A stretch of DNA of 64,000 nt from Paenibacillus sp. JNUCC32 (lineage in GTDB: Bacteria > Bacillota > Bacilli > Paenibacillales > Paenibacillaceae), in NCBI RefSeq assembly GCF_014863545.1, contig NZ_CP062260.1, positions 5,225,501-5,289,500 on the forward strand, in the 5' to 3' direction. Positions 1-8,011 of the stretch are shown piece after piece. The first letter of the stretch is position 1. Every line of letters begins with the position of its first letter. The notes beneath the pieces are model-generated. The model was not told the origin of the DNA. It saw only the letters and a program-made list of their open reading frames with translations, and ran no database searches. Position numbers and translations under genes: made by a program.

Positions 1-825
1 ATTATCAAAGGGAGGCGGACCTATCAATATTTCGAGGGGGATGTACTGTACCCGTTCGGTCACGGCCTCAGCTATTCCCGCTTCCAATACAGCGGTCTAT
101 CGCTTAGCCGTCCGCAGATCACGGCCGAAGGCAGCGTAACCGTCACCGTTGCGGTTAGGAACGAGAGCCAGCTGGCCGGGGATGAGGTGGTTCAGCTGTA
201 TGTGAAGGCTGACTCCTCCCGCGTCATTCGTCCTCTCAAAACGTTGAAGGGCTTCCGCCGCGTTCATCTGGCTCCAGGCGCTTCGGAAACGGTAACCTTT
301 CAGCTCAAAGCCGAGGATCTGGCCTTCTGGGATGTCACCCGGGAGCGTTACTGCGTGGAAAGCGGGACCTATACGCTCATGGCTGGACCATCCTCCGGCC
401 GGCTGCCGGTCACCGCAGTCCTTCAAGTCGAAGGAGAAACGATCCCGCCACGCACGCTGCGGGAGCCTGTTCGAGCAGTGAATTATGACGACTACCAGGG
501 TGTCTTCCTCGATGAATGCCGCGAAGGCGGCGAAAGCATCCGTTTAATCGGCGACTCGGGATGGATCGCCTTCCATGACGCCGATCTCGGCGATTCTCCG
601 GCCACGTTCGAGGCCAGGGTGAGCGGACATATCAAGGGCGGCGACATCGTCGTTACGACCGGCAGCCCGGATGGCCCCGCAGCCGGAAGCTGCAGGGTCC
701 TGCCGACCGGAGGGCGCCAGGCCTGGACGACGGTTCAGGCCGATCTGACGGGGTTAGCAGGACGGGCCGACGTCTTCCTATTCATGAAAGGCGAGGTGCA
801 GATCAGCTGGTTCCGCATAGCTTAA
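1..825 (+). CDS. Glycoside hydrolase family 3 protein, C-terminal part, with CBM6 (5' end outside window)
   Basis: The reading frame is open from base 1, so the gene starts upstream of the window. The first residues include YPFGHGLSYS, the hallmark that precedes the C-terminal fibronectin type III-like domain of GH3 beta-glucosidases and beta-xylosidases. That domain runs to about residue 145 and includes VVQLYVK and an LKGF-type strand. The last roughly 115 residues (GDSGWIAFHDADLG, TGGRQAWTTV, and a final ISWFRIA) look like a family 6 carbohydrate-binding module, which usually binds xylan or beta-glucan chains. Catalytic residues are not in the window, so substrate cannot be judged. A strong terminator follows. 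Family assignment is confident; exact specificity is unknown. Confidence 0.88.
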   Translation: MIKGRRTYQYFEGDVLYPFGHGLSYSRFQYSGLSLSRPQITAEGSVTVTVAVRNESQLAGDEVVQLYVKADSSRVIRPLKTLKGFRRVHLAPGASETVTFQLKAEDLAFWDVTRERYCVESGTYTLMAGPSSGRLPVTAVLQVEGETIPPRTLREPVRAVNYDDYQGVFLDECREGGESIRLIGDSGWIAFHDADLGDSPATFEARVSGHIKGGDIVVTTGSPDGPAAGSCRVLPTGGRQAWTTVQADLTGLAGRADVFLFMKGEVQISWFRIA

Positions 826-917
826 GCCGCCAGCGATCTAGTGATAACCCTCTGTAATATGCTTAATCGACGGTTCTAACGAGCCTGTCAGCGGCACCCT
901 ATCTTACAGATATCCAT

Positions 918-965
918 AGAACATCTGCCCTACGTTTTATACGATGGGCAGATGTTCTTTTTTGT
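918..965 (+). terminator. Rho-independent terminator of the GH3 gene
   Basis: Arms AGAACATCTGCCC (918-930) and GGGCAGATGTTCT (946-958) pair perfectly around a 15-base loop and run into a T-tract. It closes the GH3 transcript and isolates the sigma factor operon downstream. Confidence 0.92.
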
Positions 966-1038
966 TAGAATGAAGTCAATCCGAAAATATAAGAAAATGT
1001 CTCCGCCTTCGTTATAAGGCCACCTCCGCAAAAAAATA

Positions 1039-1064
1039 TGAACCCTTTCCAAGGGTCATTTGTT
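1039..1064 (+). promoter_or_regulatory. Possible ECF-type promoter of the sigma/anti-sigma operon
   Basis: TGAACC (1039-1044) followed after 16 bases by TGTT resembles the AAC-type -35 and CGT-type -10 of autoregulated ECF sigma factors. It overlaps a small inverted repeat, ACCCTT-TCC-AAGGGT (1042-1056). The -10 match is weak, so this is tentative. Confidence 0.3.
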
Positions 1065-1099
1065 TATTAGACATAACGCAAAGAAAGGAGTGCCTTGGA

Positions 1100-1633
1100 T
1101 TGACGGAACGCGAGTTATTCGATTCATACAACAAGGACGTGTACCGTACCTGCTACTACATGCTGCGGAACGCCCAAGATGCGGAAGATCTCTGCCACGA
1201 CGTATTCGTCACCGTATTTCGCCAGGATTGGAGAAGCGTAGAACATACACGCGCCTGGATCATGCGCATCGCGATGAATCACTGCCTGAACCTGCTTAGA
1301 AGGAATCAGACCCAGCGGGAAAAGCAAAGCCAGGTCGCTTGGCTCCACGAGCAGACCGCGGCATCGGTTAAATCCGTGGACACCATCGTATTGGAAAAAG
1401 CAGCGGCGGCGGAATGGGAGAGCCTGCTGCGGCAGCTCCCGGACAAGCTGATGGCCGTGGTCACGCTCCGCTATATTGGCGAGCTGTCGATGGCGGAAAT
1501 TGCCGAAACGTTGAAGATCCCTGTAGGAACGGTTAAATCAAGGCTTCACAAAGCATTGAAAATCATGCGCAAAAAGCTCGAGCATCATAACGGCTTTTGG
1601 CTGAAGGGGGAGAAACAATTTGGAACGTTTTGA
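1100..1633 (+). CDS. ECF-type RNA polymerase sigma factor
   Basis: A 177-residue sigma-70 family protein of ECF size. Region 2 covers about residues 5-70 (DVYRTCYYMLRNAQDAEDLCHDVF, RAWIMRIAMNHCLNLLRR). Region 4 covers about 110-160 (LPDKLMAVVTLRYIGELSMAEIAETL, then GTVKSRLHKALK, the recognition helix). The start is TTG at 1100, nine bases after AAAGGAG; an in-frame ATG is not available at a suitable distance. Its stop overlaps the next gene, whose product looks like its membrane anti-sigma factor, so the pair is probably translationally coupled. By analogy with other ECF/DUF4179 pairs it should respond to an envelope signal; the signal is not evident here. Confidence 0.9.
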   Translation: MTERELFDSYNKDVYRTCYYMLRNAQDAEDLCHDVFVTVFRQDWRSVEHTRAWIMRIAMNHCLNLLRRNQTQREKQSQVAWLHEQTAASVKSVDTIVLEKAAAAEWESLLRQLPDKLMAVVTLRYIGELSMAEIAETLKIPVGTVKSRLHKALKIMRKKLEHHNGFWLKGEKQFGTF

Positions 1634-3269
1634 GAATACTCTGAAAAATCAGATGAACACAGCGAATAACGTGTCTTATCCTGATTTTGACCGGATGTGG
1701 AGCAGCATACAGCAGGACGAATTGAAGGTGGCCGGAGGGGAATCGACTCCGCTTCGTCCGCGTAAGCGAAAGCGAATTGCGATCATTACCGGGATATCCG
1801 TCGCCCTGATGGCTACGCCGGTCTATGCAGCCTTGAATTATGACTGGTCCCATCTTCTGTCTTACAAGGCCGGGATCCAGACTGCGTTAGAACAAGGGCT
1901 TGGCCAGGCAATTGAGAAATCCGTTACGAAGGATGGCATCACGCTAACGGTGCACACGGCGTTTATCGATGAGAACCGCACGTTCCTGCTCTACAGCCTG
2001 GATCCTGGCTCGAAGCGGGCCGGCGAACAAATCGCTTTTGATCGAATCGGGCTTAAAGATAAGGAAGGCCATTCCGTCGAGGGTCATTATTCGCATCAGT
2101 GGAGCGAGGAGTTAGGCGTATTCCAGGGGTATTTCGAGACCGATTGGGTTGCTGAGGGCCAGATCGCGGATATCGAGTTTGCGATGGAGAATATTCGTTT
2201 TACCGGCGATGGAAAACAGTCCATTCCTTACGACCCTCAAAACCCGAATACGCAGGTATTCCCCATTCAAAAGGATGGCATTGACAGCGTGACCCTGCAG
2301 TCCTTCGAGCAGGCCGAAGGCAATGTCCTGCTTCAATCGGCCATTAGATTTACGGACCCTGAAATGAACAGCAGAAGCTGGGTGCGAATTCAAGCAGCCG
2401 ATGACAAGAATGAGATGATTAAGGAGGTTAAACCTTCTACTTTCGGAACTCCGGCAGCCACCGGAGAATACCTGAGCCAGCAAATATTCAAGTCCGATTC
2501 CCTGCGTGCGGAAGGTACGACATTCCAGTTGGCTTATGATCGCACGCTGCAAAGCGTCGATGATACCTGGAGCTTGAATATGGCTCTATCCAAGAAACAA
2601 ATGGCCAACGGCACATGGAAGGACGTGCTGAATATCCCTGTAGATCAGGTGCCTGGCGAATCGAAGATCCATGAAATGATCGTGACGCCAACCCAAGTCC
2701 GGCTGATCCTGACCCATAAGGAAAAGCATGCCCGTTTTCCATACATGGACTATCAGCTGGACGTAGGCGGAACGCTGTTAAGCGGAAGCATGTGGCATGT
2801 GCCCGGCCAGTCCAAGAAAACGGAGCTGCGCTTTGAAATGACCGGACTGGATGCAGCCTCTCTGGCGAACCGCCCCGTGTCTCTGGTCGCCAAGCACCGC
2901 GTCGATGAATTCGCCGGAGATAAGAATCCGATCCGCTTGACCGATATTTCGGCTGAGCATCAGACCTTAACGTCCAGCATCGCCGGCTATCCGATCACGT
3001 GGACCTATTACATGAAGGACCACAACCTCTATGTGGAATCCTTGAGCTCCGACCCGGCGTTCGGCGGCGTCAACCAGACTTATTATCTGGACGGCGAAGA
3101 TCGGAACTATGGCATGCCGGCCATCATCGGCCTGCTCGGCGATGACAGCAATAAACATATGGACGTGTATAAGAATTTCGACAAGACCGAGCTCGAGGTT
3201 TATATTTGGAACTATACCACCCATAAGCGGGACGACGTCCTGCGCATTCCGCTCAAAACCGGAAAATAA
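1620..3269 (+). CDS. DUF4179 domain protein, probable membrane anti-sigma factor
   Basis: 549 residues starting from TTG at 1620 after GGGGGAGAA, overlapping the sigma gene by 14 bases. The N-terminal about 48 residues are cytoplasmic and charged, one transmembrane helix follows at about 51-70 (IAIITGISVALMATPVYA), and the large remainder is extracytoplasmic. The segment IEKSVTKDGITLTVHTAFIDENRTFLLYSL is typical of DUF4179 proteins, which are encoded next to ECF sigma factors in Bacillales. The C-terminal half resembles the companion DUF5643-like region and looks beta-rich. Role as the anti-sigma/sensor partner is inferred from position and topology; no zinc-binding HxxxCxxC anti-sigma motif is visible. 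Confidence 0.82.
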   Translation: MERFENTLKNQMNTANNVSYPDFDRMWSSIQQDELKVAGGESTPLRPRKRKRIAIITGISVALMATPVYAALNYDWSHLLSYKAGIQTALEQGLGQAIEKSVTKDGITLTVHTAFIDENRTFLLYSLDPGSKRAGEQIAFDRIGLKDKEGHSVEGHYSHQWSEELGVFQGYFETDWVAEGQIADIEFAMENIRFTGDGKQSIPYDPQNPNTQVFPIQKDGIDSVTLQSFEQAEGNVLLQSAIRFTDPEMNSRSWVRIQAADDKNEMIKEVKPSTFGTPAATGEYLSQQIFKSDSLRAEGTTFQLAYDRTLQSVDDTWSLNMALSKKQMANGTWKDVLNIPVDQVPGESKIHEMIVTPTQVRLILTHKEKHARFPYMDYQLDVGGTLLSGSMWHVPGQSKKTELRFEMTGLDAASLANRPVSLVAKHRVDEFAGDKNPIRLTDISAEHQTLTSSIAGYPITWTYYMKDHNLYVESLSSDPAFGGVNQTYYLDGEDRNYGMPAIIGLLGDDSNKHMDVYKNFDKTELEVYIWNYTTHKRDDVLRIPLKTGK

Positions 3270-3293
3270 ACCTATACAGCGTTATAAACGATA

Positions 3294-3405
3294 AAGAAAC
3301 CCCATGCAGAGGACGAAAACGTTACCCGGAGCAGCATTTCTGCCAAGAAATGCTGCCCCTTTCGTATCTTTCGTACCCCATCAATGAAGGGTTTCTTCTT
3401 TTTTT
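3294..3405 (+). terminator. Compound hairpin/terminator after the anti-sigma gene
   Basis: An outer stem AAGAAACCC (3294-3302) / GGGTTTCTT (3389-3397) encloses a perfect inner hairpin GCAGCATTTCT (3331-3341) / AGAAATGCTGC (3346-3356) and leads directly into a run of T residues at 3398-3406. This most simply ends the sigma/anti-sigma transcript. The long-range outer pairing is unusual for a plain terminator. Confidence 0.6.
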
Positions 3406-3414
3406 TCGTTCACA

Positions 3415-3441
3415 TGTCACAATTCTGGGCGGCAGACTGTC
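3415..3441 (+). promoter_or_regulatory. ECF41-type promoter of the AhpD-like gene
   Basis: TGTCACA (3415-3421), a 16-base spacer, then TGTC (3438-3441). The known ECF41 promoter is TGTCACA at -35 and CGTC at -10. The identical arrangement occurs upstream of the ECF41 sigma gene at 4854-4880, which makes chance very unlikely. The predicted start is about 35 bases before the ATG at 3485. Confidence 0.85.
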
Positions 3442-3484
3442 ATATTGGTGAACATCAACCATCAAACGTAAAGGGGAACTGAAC

Positions 3485-3931
3485 ATGGAACTGCGAATGA
3501 ATTACCGGTCGGCCAATCCCGAAGCCTTCAAAACCCTGCTAGCCCTGGAGCAAGCGGCCCAAAAAAGCGGACTGGATCATAAGCTGTACGAGATCATTAA
3601 GCTCCGGGCGTCCCAGATCAACGGCTGCTCCTTCTGCGTGGATATGCATTCGAAGGATCTGCTCTCCATGGGCGAGAGCGTGGACCGCCTCCTTCTTCTG
3701 CCAATGTGGCGCGAAGTGCCGATCTATTCCGATGAGGAACGGGCCGTCATCGAATTGACGGAGTGCGTGACCAAGCTGTCCGAAGCCGGCGTTCCCGCCG
3801 AGGTATACGAACGCGTGCGCAAGCATTTTGACGAGAAGCAATTCGTCGATCTGGTCATGGCGATTACGACCATCAATGCCTGGAACCGGATCGGCGTTGC
3901 TACAGGGCTGTTCCCGGGCTGTTTTGATTAA
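3485..3931 (+). CDS. Carboxymuconolactone decarboxylase family (AhpD-like) protein
   Basis: 148 residues with the AhpD-type peroxidase/disulfide motif GCSFCVDMHSKD: Cys48 and Cys51 as CxxC followed by His55. Proteins of this family act as small all-helical oligomeric thiol peroxidases or disulfide reductants; the exact substrate is unknown. Start ATG 3485 follows AAAGGGGAACTGAAC. The gene converges on, and its last 32 bases overlap with, the 3' end of the ECF41 sigma gene on the other strand. ECF41 sigma factors are typically found beside carboxymuconolactone decarboxylases or oxidoreductases and control them, which fits the shared promoter sequence. Confidence 0.93.
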   Translation: MELRMNYRSANPEAFKTLLALEQAAQKSGLDHKLYEIIKLRASQINGCSFCVDMHSKDLLSMGESVDRLLLLPMWREVPIYSDEERAVIELTECVTKLSEAGVPAEVYERVRKHFDEKQFVDLVMAITTINAWNRIGVATGLFPGCFD

Positions 3932-4799
3932 ACAGCTGCAATTTATCCGGATTGACCACAAGAAAGATCCGGCTGATGCGGGACAAATCGGGTTCCCACT
4001 CTGCCGTAAGCACCATGGAGACCCTGCCTTCCCGCTTCAGCAATACACCGGGCTCCCCATTGATGGAGACGGGTTCAAACCCTTCCCGAAACGAGCCTTT
4101 GGCAGACAATCCCTCGAAGAAAGCCCGTACCCGCTTCACGCCCAGTATCGGATTGATGGCTGCTTTTGCTTTGCCGCCGCCATCCGACAGCAGCGTAACC
4201 TCTTCCTTCAGGAAAGAGAGCAGCGGTTTAAAATTACCCAAATCGGACGCCCGCAGGAAGGCTTCAACGAAGCGTTCCTGCTTTTCCGTACGGGTCCCTT
4301 CTCCCACCGGCCTCTCCGTATGTCGGCCCATTTTTTGCTGGGCACGGCTGAAGGTCTTGCGGCAGCTGATCTCCGTCTTTCCAAGCATCTCCGAGATTTC
4401 ATGATATTCGAGACCCAGCGTATCCTTGGCGATATAGATGGCACGCTCCAGCGGCGTCAGGCGTTGGAGCAGCACCAGATAGGCATAGCCGATATTCTCG
4501 CGGCGTTCCGCAGGATCGGACCGCTTTATCATGTCATAATCCAGCATCGGCTCCGGCAGCCAGGGGCCGGTATACGTTTCGCGCTGGCGCCTGGACGATT
4601 TCAGCAGGTTGATGCAGCGGTTCGTTGTCATTTTGGCCAAATATGCCTTCTCGTTTATCACCTCTCCCCGATCCATCTGCACGAATTGGGAAAAAACATC
4701 CTGCACGATGTCCTCGGCATCCGCCGCACTCCCCAGCATCCGGTAAGCCAGGCCGAACATCATCGGCTTGTATTCGATATAGATTTGATCCCATAACAT
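3900..4799 (-). CDS. sigJ: ECF41-family sigma factor with C-terminal SnoaL-like domain
   Basis: 299 residues. Sigma region 2 (about 1-70) and region 4 (about 105-165, with TEISCRKTFSRAQQKMGRH) are followed by a SnoaL/NTF2-like C-terminal domain that in ECF41 proteins replaces a separate anti-sigma factor and tunes activity. All three ECF41 hallmarks are present: WLPEP between the sigma regions, DGGGK in the C-terminal domain, and NPDKL near the end. I prefer ATG 4799, eight bases after AAGG; a GTG nine bases upstream lies inside that ribosome binding site. It is predicted to activate its own promoter and that of the convergent AhpD-like gene. The symbol reflects the SigJ-type naming used for this group. 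Confidence 0.92.
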   Translation of the reverse strand: MLWDQIYIEYKPMMFGLAYRMLGSAADAEDIVQDVFSQFVQMDRGEVINEKAYLAKMTTNRCINLLKSSRRQRETYTGPWLPEPMLDYDMIKRSDPAERRENIGYAYLVLLQRLTPLERAIYIAKDTLGLEYHEISEMLGKTEISCRKTFSRAQQKMGRHTERPVGEGTRTEKQERFVEAFLRASDLGNFKPLLSFLKEEVTLLSDGGGKAKAAINPILGVKRVRAFFEGLSAKGSFREGFEPVSINGEPGVLLKREGRVSMVLTAEWEPDLSRISRIFLVVNPDKLQLFNQNSPGTAL

Positions 4800-4853
4800 C
4801 AGGCACACCTTCTTACTCTGTATATTGTCGGCAGTAAGCTACACCACATATAA

Positions 4854-4880
4854 GACAGATGAACACTACCGTCTGTGACA
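4854..4880 (-). promoter_or_regulatory. Autoregulatory ECF41 promoter of the sigma gene
   Basis: Read on the minus strand: TGTCACA (4880-4874), 16 bases, TGTC (4857-4854), the same elements and spacing as at 3415-3441. The rest of the gap to the next gene at 5103 holds no gene; the only other structure I see there is a short inverted repeat CGATA-AATC-TATCG at 5005-5018, which may belong to the promoter region of the downstream operon. Confidence 0.85.
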
Positions 4881-5102
4881 TCAAGACGCCCTAATCCTAC
4901 TCTATCCTATAGATCCCGATCTCTAAAAGGGGCAGTTTATCGGAGAGTTTGAGGGTCAACAAACGCTGCGTTCGCGATCCAATATGAACATTGTGGACAA
5001 GGTACGATAAATCTATCGACATTTGGGTAATTTTTAAATAACATATGGGATGACCTCACCACAAACGTAAAAGGTTTAAGAGCTTAGAAAGTAGGGAAAC
5101 AC

Positions 5103-5978
5103 ATGAAAAAATCCACCCCTTTACGTCGCGTCGAATTCGGTTATTTTCTGCTGATTGCTCTTGCCATCGTCCAGCAGGCGTTATTATTTTGGCACATCCA
5201 TGTAAACCAAAGTTTTACTTTCATGGAATTTATGTTTAGCGCCGGCTCGCTGGCCGCTTTACTTATCGGGTTCTTTCTGCCGGTCGGCGTTTCGACGGTT
5301 GCCGTTTTTGTGTATTTGGTCACGTATTTCGTCTGGTTGTCCACGCTGGCTCCAATCCACGCGCTTACGCTGTCCTGGATTTTGCTGCTGCCCGCCAATA
5401 CCGCCATTGCCGTCTTCATTAAGCTGGCCCTCGTGCGAAGCCGAAGATTTATCCGCCGTCTCGAGCAACTGAGGAAAACCAACCCGGACATCGACATCGA
5501 TACCTCGCTCGGCAGCAAGGAGGCTTTTGAAAGCACGCTGGTGAAACAAGCAAATCTGGCAAACCGGTACTCCGATCAATACGGATTCTGCATTATGATG
5601 TTCAAGCTCGATTTCCTCCCCCTGACCAGAGAAAACGTCGGCTCCCACCGCTTTGCCAGGCTGATTGTGGAATTGTCCAATACGATTCAGAAGCAGATCC
5701 GTTACGAAGACTATAAGTTCTCCATCGGCGAAGGGCGGTTTATCATTCTATGTCCGCTCACCAAGCCGGAATACCTCAAAAGCCTCATGGACCGCATCAA
5801 AGTCGCCATGATGAACGTCCCCTTCCGGGATAAAAAAGGCATGTCCCTCAAGCTAGTGGTAAGAGCCGGCGGCCTCGTATTCCAGAAAGAGCAGTTCAGC
5901 CGATACGAACATATCGATGATGTCATCTCCGCTTTAGAACGTAATACCGAGACCGACCTCATCGGTGAATATATTTAA
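5103..5978 (+). CDS. Degenerate GGDEF membrane protein, probable c-di-GMP receptor (YdaK-like)
   Basis: 291 residues. About four hydrophobic segments occupy residues 10-115, followed by a cytoplasmic region with a GGDEF fold. The active-site signature is degraded to GEGRF (209-213), so cyclase activity is unlikely, but the inhibitory-site motif RxxD is intact as R200-Y-E-D203, exactly five residues before the signature, as in real cyclases. This is the pattern of c-di-GMP receptors such as Bacillus subtilis YdaK, which has the same size and membrane layout and is encoded with a GT2 exopolysaccharide synthase. Here too a GT2 gene follows in the same operon. Function as c-di-GMP sensor for polysaccharide synthesis is inference. 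Confidence 0.82.
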   Translation: MKKSTPLRRVEFGYFLLIALAIVQQALLFWHIHVNQSFTFMEFMFSAGSLAALLIGFFLPVGVSTVAVFVYLVTYFVWLSTLAPIHALTLSWILLLPANTAIAVFIKLALVRSRRFIRRLEQLRKTNPDIDIDTSLGSKEAFESTLVKQANLANRYSDQYGFCIMMFKLDFLPLTRENVGSHRFARLIVELSNTIQKQIRYEDYKFSIGEGRFIILCPLTKPEYLKSLMDRIKVAMMNVPFRDKKGMSLKLVVRAGGLVFQKEQFSRYEHIDDVISALERNTETDLIGEYI

Positions 5979-6017
5979 CGAAGTTATCATCACCTTGAAA
6001 AAGGAGGCTTGCAGCCG

Positions 6018-6161
6018 ATGTCGTATACCCATTGGTTTATCCCTCTATGCATCGGGGTCAGCATCGTGTTCTCCACCGCCATCATGATACTGACGATCGC
6101 AACCTTAAGCTTCCGTTCGAAAATCAAACGAAAGTACGATCGGGGGAAGTTTAGTGACTGA
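6018..6161 (+). CDS. Small single-pass membrane protein, 47 residues
   Basis: ATG at 6018 lies eight bases after AAGGAGGCTT. The product begins MSYTHWFIPLCIGVSIVFS, has one clear transmembrane helix (about residues 7-30), and ends in a strongly basic tail (RSKIKRKYDRGKFSD). Its stop overlaps the GTG start of the glycosyltransferase, so translational coupling is likely. It sits between a probable c-di-GMP receptor and a membrane glycosyltransferase and may be a small subunit of that machinery. I recognise no family. Confidence 0.75.
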   Translation: MSYTHWFIPLCIGVSIVFSTAIMILTIATLSFRSKIKRKYDRGKFSD

Positions 6162-7449
6162 CTTTTTCCTTGTTATCTCCATCATCAGCATATGGATTGC
6201 CGTACTGGAGTCGATTATTATCATGGCCGGCGCCATCGTGTTCATTCATAAACAAAGCCGGCAGAAGCTGGTGAATCCCGGCAATTTGGAGGATTATCCC
6301 ACCGTGACGGTCATGGTGCCCGCGCACAATGAGGAATTGGTCATCCAGGCAACGGTCGAGCACATTTTGCAGATGAATTACCCTCACCACAAAATGCAGC
6401 TGATTGTCATCGCCGACAATTGCAAGGATCATACGGCCGAGCGGTTACAAGCGCTGAAAGCGAATGAGCGTTACCGGGACCGCGACTTTCTGATCCTGGA
6501 GAGAACGGGAACCGGCGGCAAATCGGGCGCTTTGAACGACGCGCTCAAGCAGGCAACCGGCGAATGGATCTGTGTCTACGACGCGGACGCCGCTCCCGAG
6601 AAAAATGCGCTGTTGTTCCTCACGCAGAAGGCGATGGAGCAGCCCGAACGCTACGGGGCCGTCTTCGGACGCAACAAGGCCCGAAACCGCGGGCAGAATT
6701 TCCTGTCCCGCTGCATCAATCTGGAGCTGGTGACCATTCAGCGCGTGCATCATACCGGGTTATGGCAGCTATTTAAGCTGGGTACCATTCCCGGCACGAA
6801 CTTTATCGTGAAAACCGCGCTCATTCAGGACATCGGCGGATGGGATGAGCATGCGATCACCGAAGATACCGCGATTTCGTTCGAGATCCTGACGAGAGGG
6901 CAGCTGATTGCCCTGGCTCCCCAAGCCGAAGCTTATCAGCAGGAGCCCGAGGATCTGAAGGTGTACATGAAGCAGCGCGAACGCTGGGCCAAAGGCAACT
7001 ACAGCGTCGTCACGGATAATATTCATCATCTGTTCGACCGGAGCAGCTGGCGGATTAAGCTGCATGTGCTGTATTACGCGGCCAGTTACTTCTGGTTTAT
7101 GATTGCCATCATCATCTCGGATATTATATTTATCGCCAATATCGTGTATCAGATCATCGCGCTGTTTAATCCAGCCGTCGTCTCCCCTTTCCGGTTTGAA
7201 GGGGATGTCTACATGTATCTCGTCATTGCCTGGGCCTTAATGTATTACATCTACGTCCTGCAGATTAACCTGGCGCTCGCAACGGACATCGGCCAAAGCA
7301 CCACGCGCAACTTCATTCTATCCTGCGTGTCGTACTTCACCTACGCTCAGCTGTTCCTCGTCATCTCCATTAAGGCGTTTTACTCCATGATCGTGGACAA
7401 GATTACGGGCAGGGAATCCAAGTGGTATAAGACGGAGCGGTTTGGATAG
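6154..7449 (+). CDS. Membrane glycosyltransferase family 2, processive type (YdaM-like)
   Basis: 431 residues. An N-terminal transmembrane helix (about 5-30) precedes a GT2 catalytic domain with VMVPAHNEE, the DxD site DADAAP, the ED motif in AITEDTAIS, and the Q(Q/R)xRW motif as QRERWAKGN, all typical of processive beta-glycan synthases such as cellulose, hyaluronan and PNAG synthases. Several C-terminal transmembrane helices follow (about 310-420). Start GTG 6154 after GGGGGAAG, overlapping the small membrane gene. The operon probably makes an exopolysaccharide under c-di-GMP control. Partner genes of the yda operon other than these three are not present here. Confidence 0.9.
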   Translation: MTDFFLVISIISIWIAVLESIIIMAGAIVFIHKQSRQKLVNPGNLEDYPTVTVMVPAHNEELVIQATVEHILQMNYPHHKMQLIVIADNCKDHTAERLQALKANERYRDRDFLILERTGTGGKSGALNDALKQATGEWICVYDADAAPEKNALLFLTQKAMEQPERYGAVFGRNKARNRGQNFLSRCINLELVTIQRVHHTGLWQLFKLGTIPGTNFIVKTALIQDIGGWDEHAITEDTAISFEILTRGQLIALAPQAEAYQQEPEDLKVYMKQRERWAKGNYSVVTDNIHHLFDRSSWRIKLHVLYYAASYFWFMIAIIISDIIFIANIVYQIIALFNPAVVSPFRFEGDVYMYLVIAWALMYYIYVLQINLALATDIGQSTTRNFILSCVSYFTYAQLFLVISIKAFYSMIVDKITGRESKWYKTERFG

Positions 7450-7485
7450 AGGGCGCCACTTATATTTGGTGTTAGAAAAATAAAA

Positions 7486-7520
7486 GAAGAAGGATCGCCA
7501 TGTCATGGCGATCCTTCTTC
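7486..7520. terminator. Bidirectional terminator between the GT2 gene and the DUF896 gene
   Basis: Perfect 17-bp arms (7486-7502 and 7504-7520, core AAGGATCGCCATG) around a one-base centre, with T-rich flank on the plus strand and an A-rich left flank (T-rich on the minus strand) at 7476-7485. It serves both convergent genes. Confidence 0.9.
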
Positions 7521-7570
7521 TTGTTCCACTATGTTCACCATGCTGTGTAAAAGCATTTACATCGTCATGG

Positions 7571-7798
7571 CTATTCGATTTTCCAGTTCTTTTGCTCATT
7601 GCGAAGTTTCTCAGGCGTCACGTCATTACCGGCGGGATCCACGATGCTTAATCCCGAAAAGGTGCTCAGCACCTGTCCGCGAATTTCGCGCAGGTATTCC
7701 GTGCGCAAAACTTGCTGTTCGGCTCTTTCCGCAGCAGTGAGCACTCCTTCCCGCTGTTTTTGTGCCAATTCGTTAATCCGGGTTAAGCTTTGGATCAT
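7571..7798 (-). CDS. DUF896 (UPF0291) family protein, YnzC-like
   Basis: 75 residues. The pattern RINELAQKQREGVLTAAERAEQ followed by LRxEYLREIRGQ and a C-terminal DVTPEKLRNEQ is the full DUF896 family signature: a small helical-hairpin protein of Bacillales, related to B. subtilis YnzC. The biochemical role of the family is poorly defined. The ATG follows AAAAGAGGGATATC. It is monocistronic and ends at the bidirectional terminator. Confidence 0.92.
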   Translation of the reverse strand: MIQSLTRINELAQKQREGVLTAAERAEQQVLRTEYLREIRGQVLSTFSGLSIVDPAGNDVTPEKLRNEQKNWKIE

Positions 7799-7940
7799 GA
7801 TATCCCTCTTTTCCGTTATTTGTTTGTTTATTTATCTTAATATAAAGATATATTATTTAGAGGTATTTGTCAACCCCTGCCAACCTTCATTGCCGTCAGG
7901 CGCATTTGTGATTATTTTCCTATCGAAAGTCCCTTCCTTT

Positions 7941-8011
7941 CCTTAAACTTGGTGTTTAAGGTTTATTTATTTACAAATCGTGGTTAATGTTAGTATTGAA
8001 AACTTGGTGTT
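7941..8011. promoter_or_regulatory. Hairpin and direct repeat upstream of the SNF transporter
   Basis: The gene-free stretch 7799-8125 holds CCTTAAAC-TTGGT-GTTTAAGG (7941-7961) and two copies of AACTTGGTGTT (7946-7956 and 8001-8011) spaced 55 bp apart. A TATAAT at 8084-8089 is a possible -10 for the transporter, without a convincing -35. The repeat could be an operator pair; no regulator is identified. Confidence 0.4.

Noticed and set aside
3828..4796. 322-codon open frame on the plus strand
   Set aside because: Antisense shadow of the ECF41 sigma gene, which has clear family motifs and promoter.
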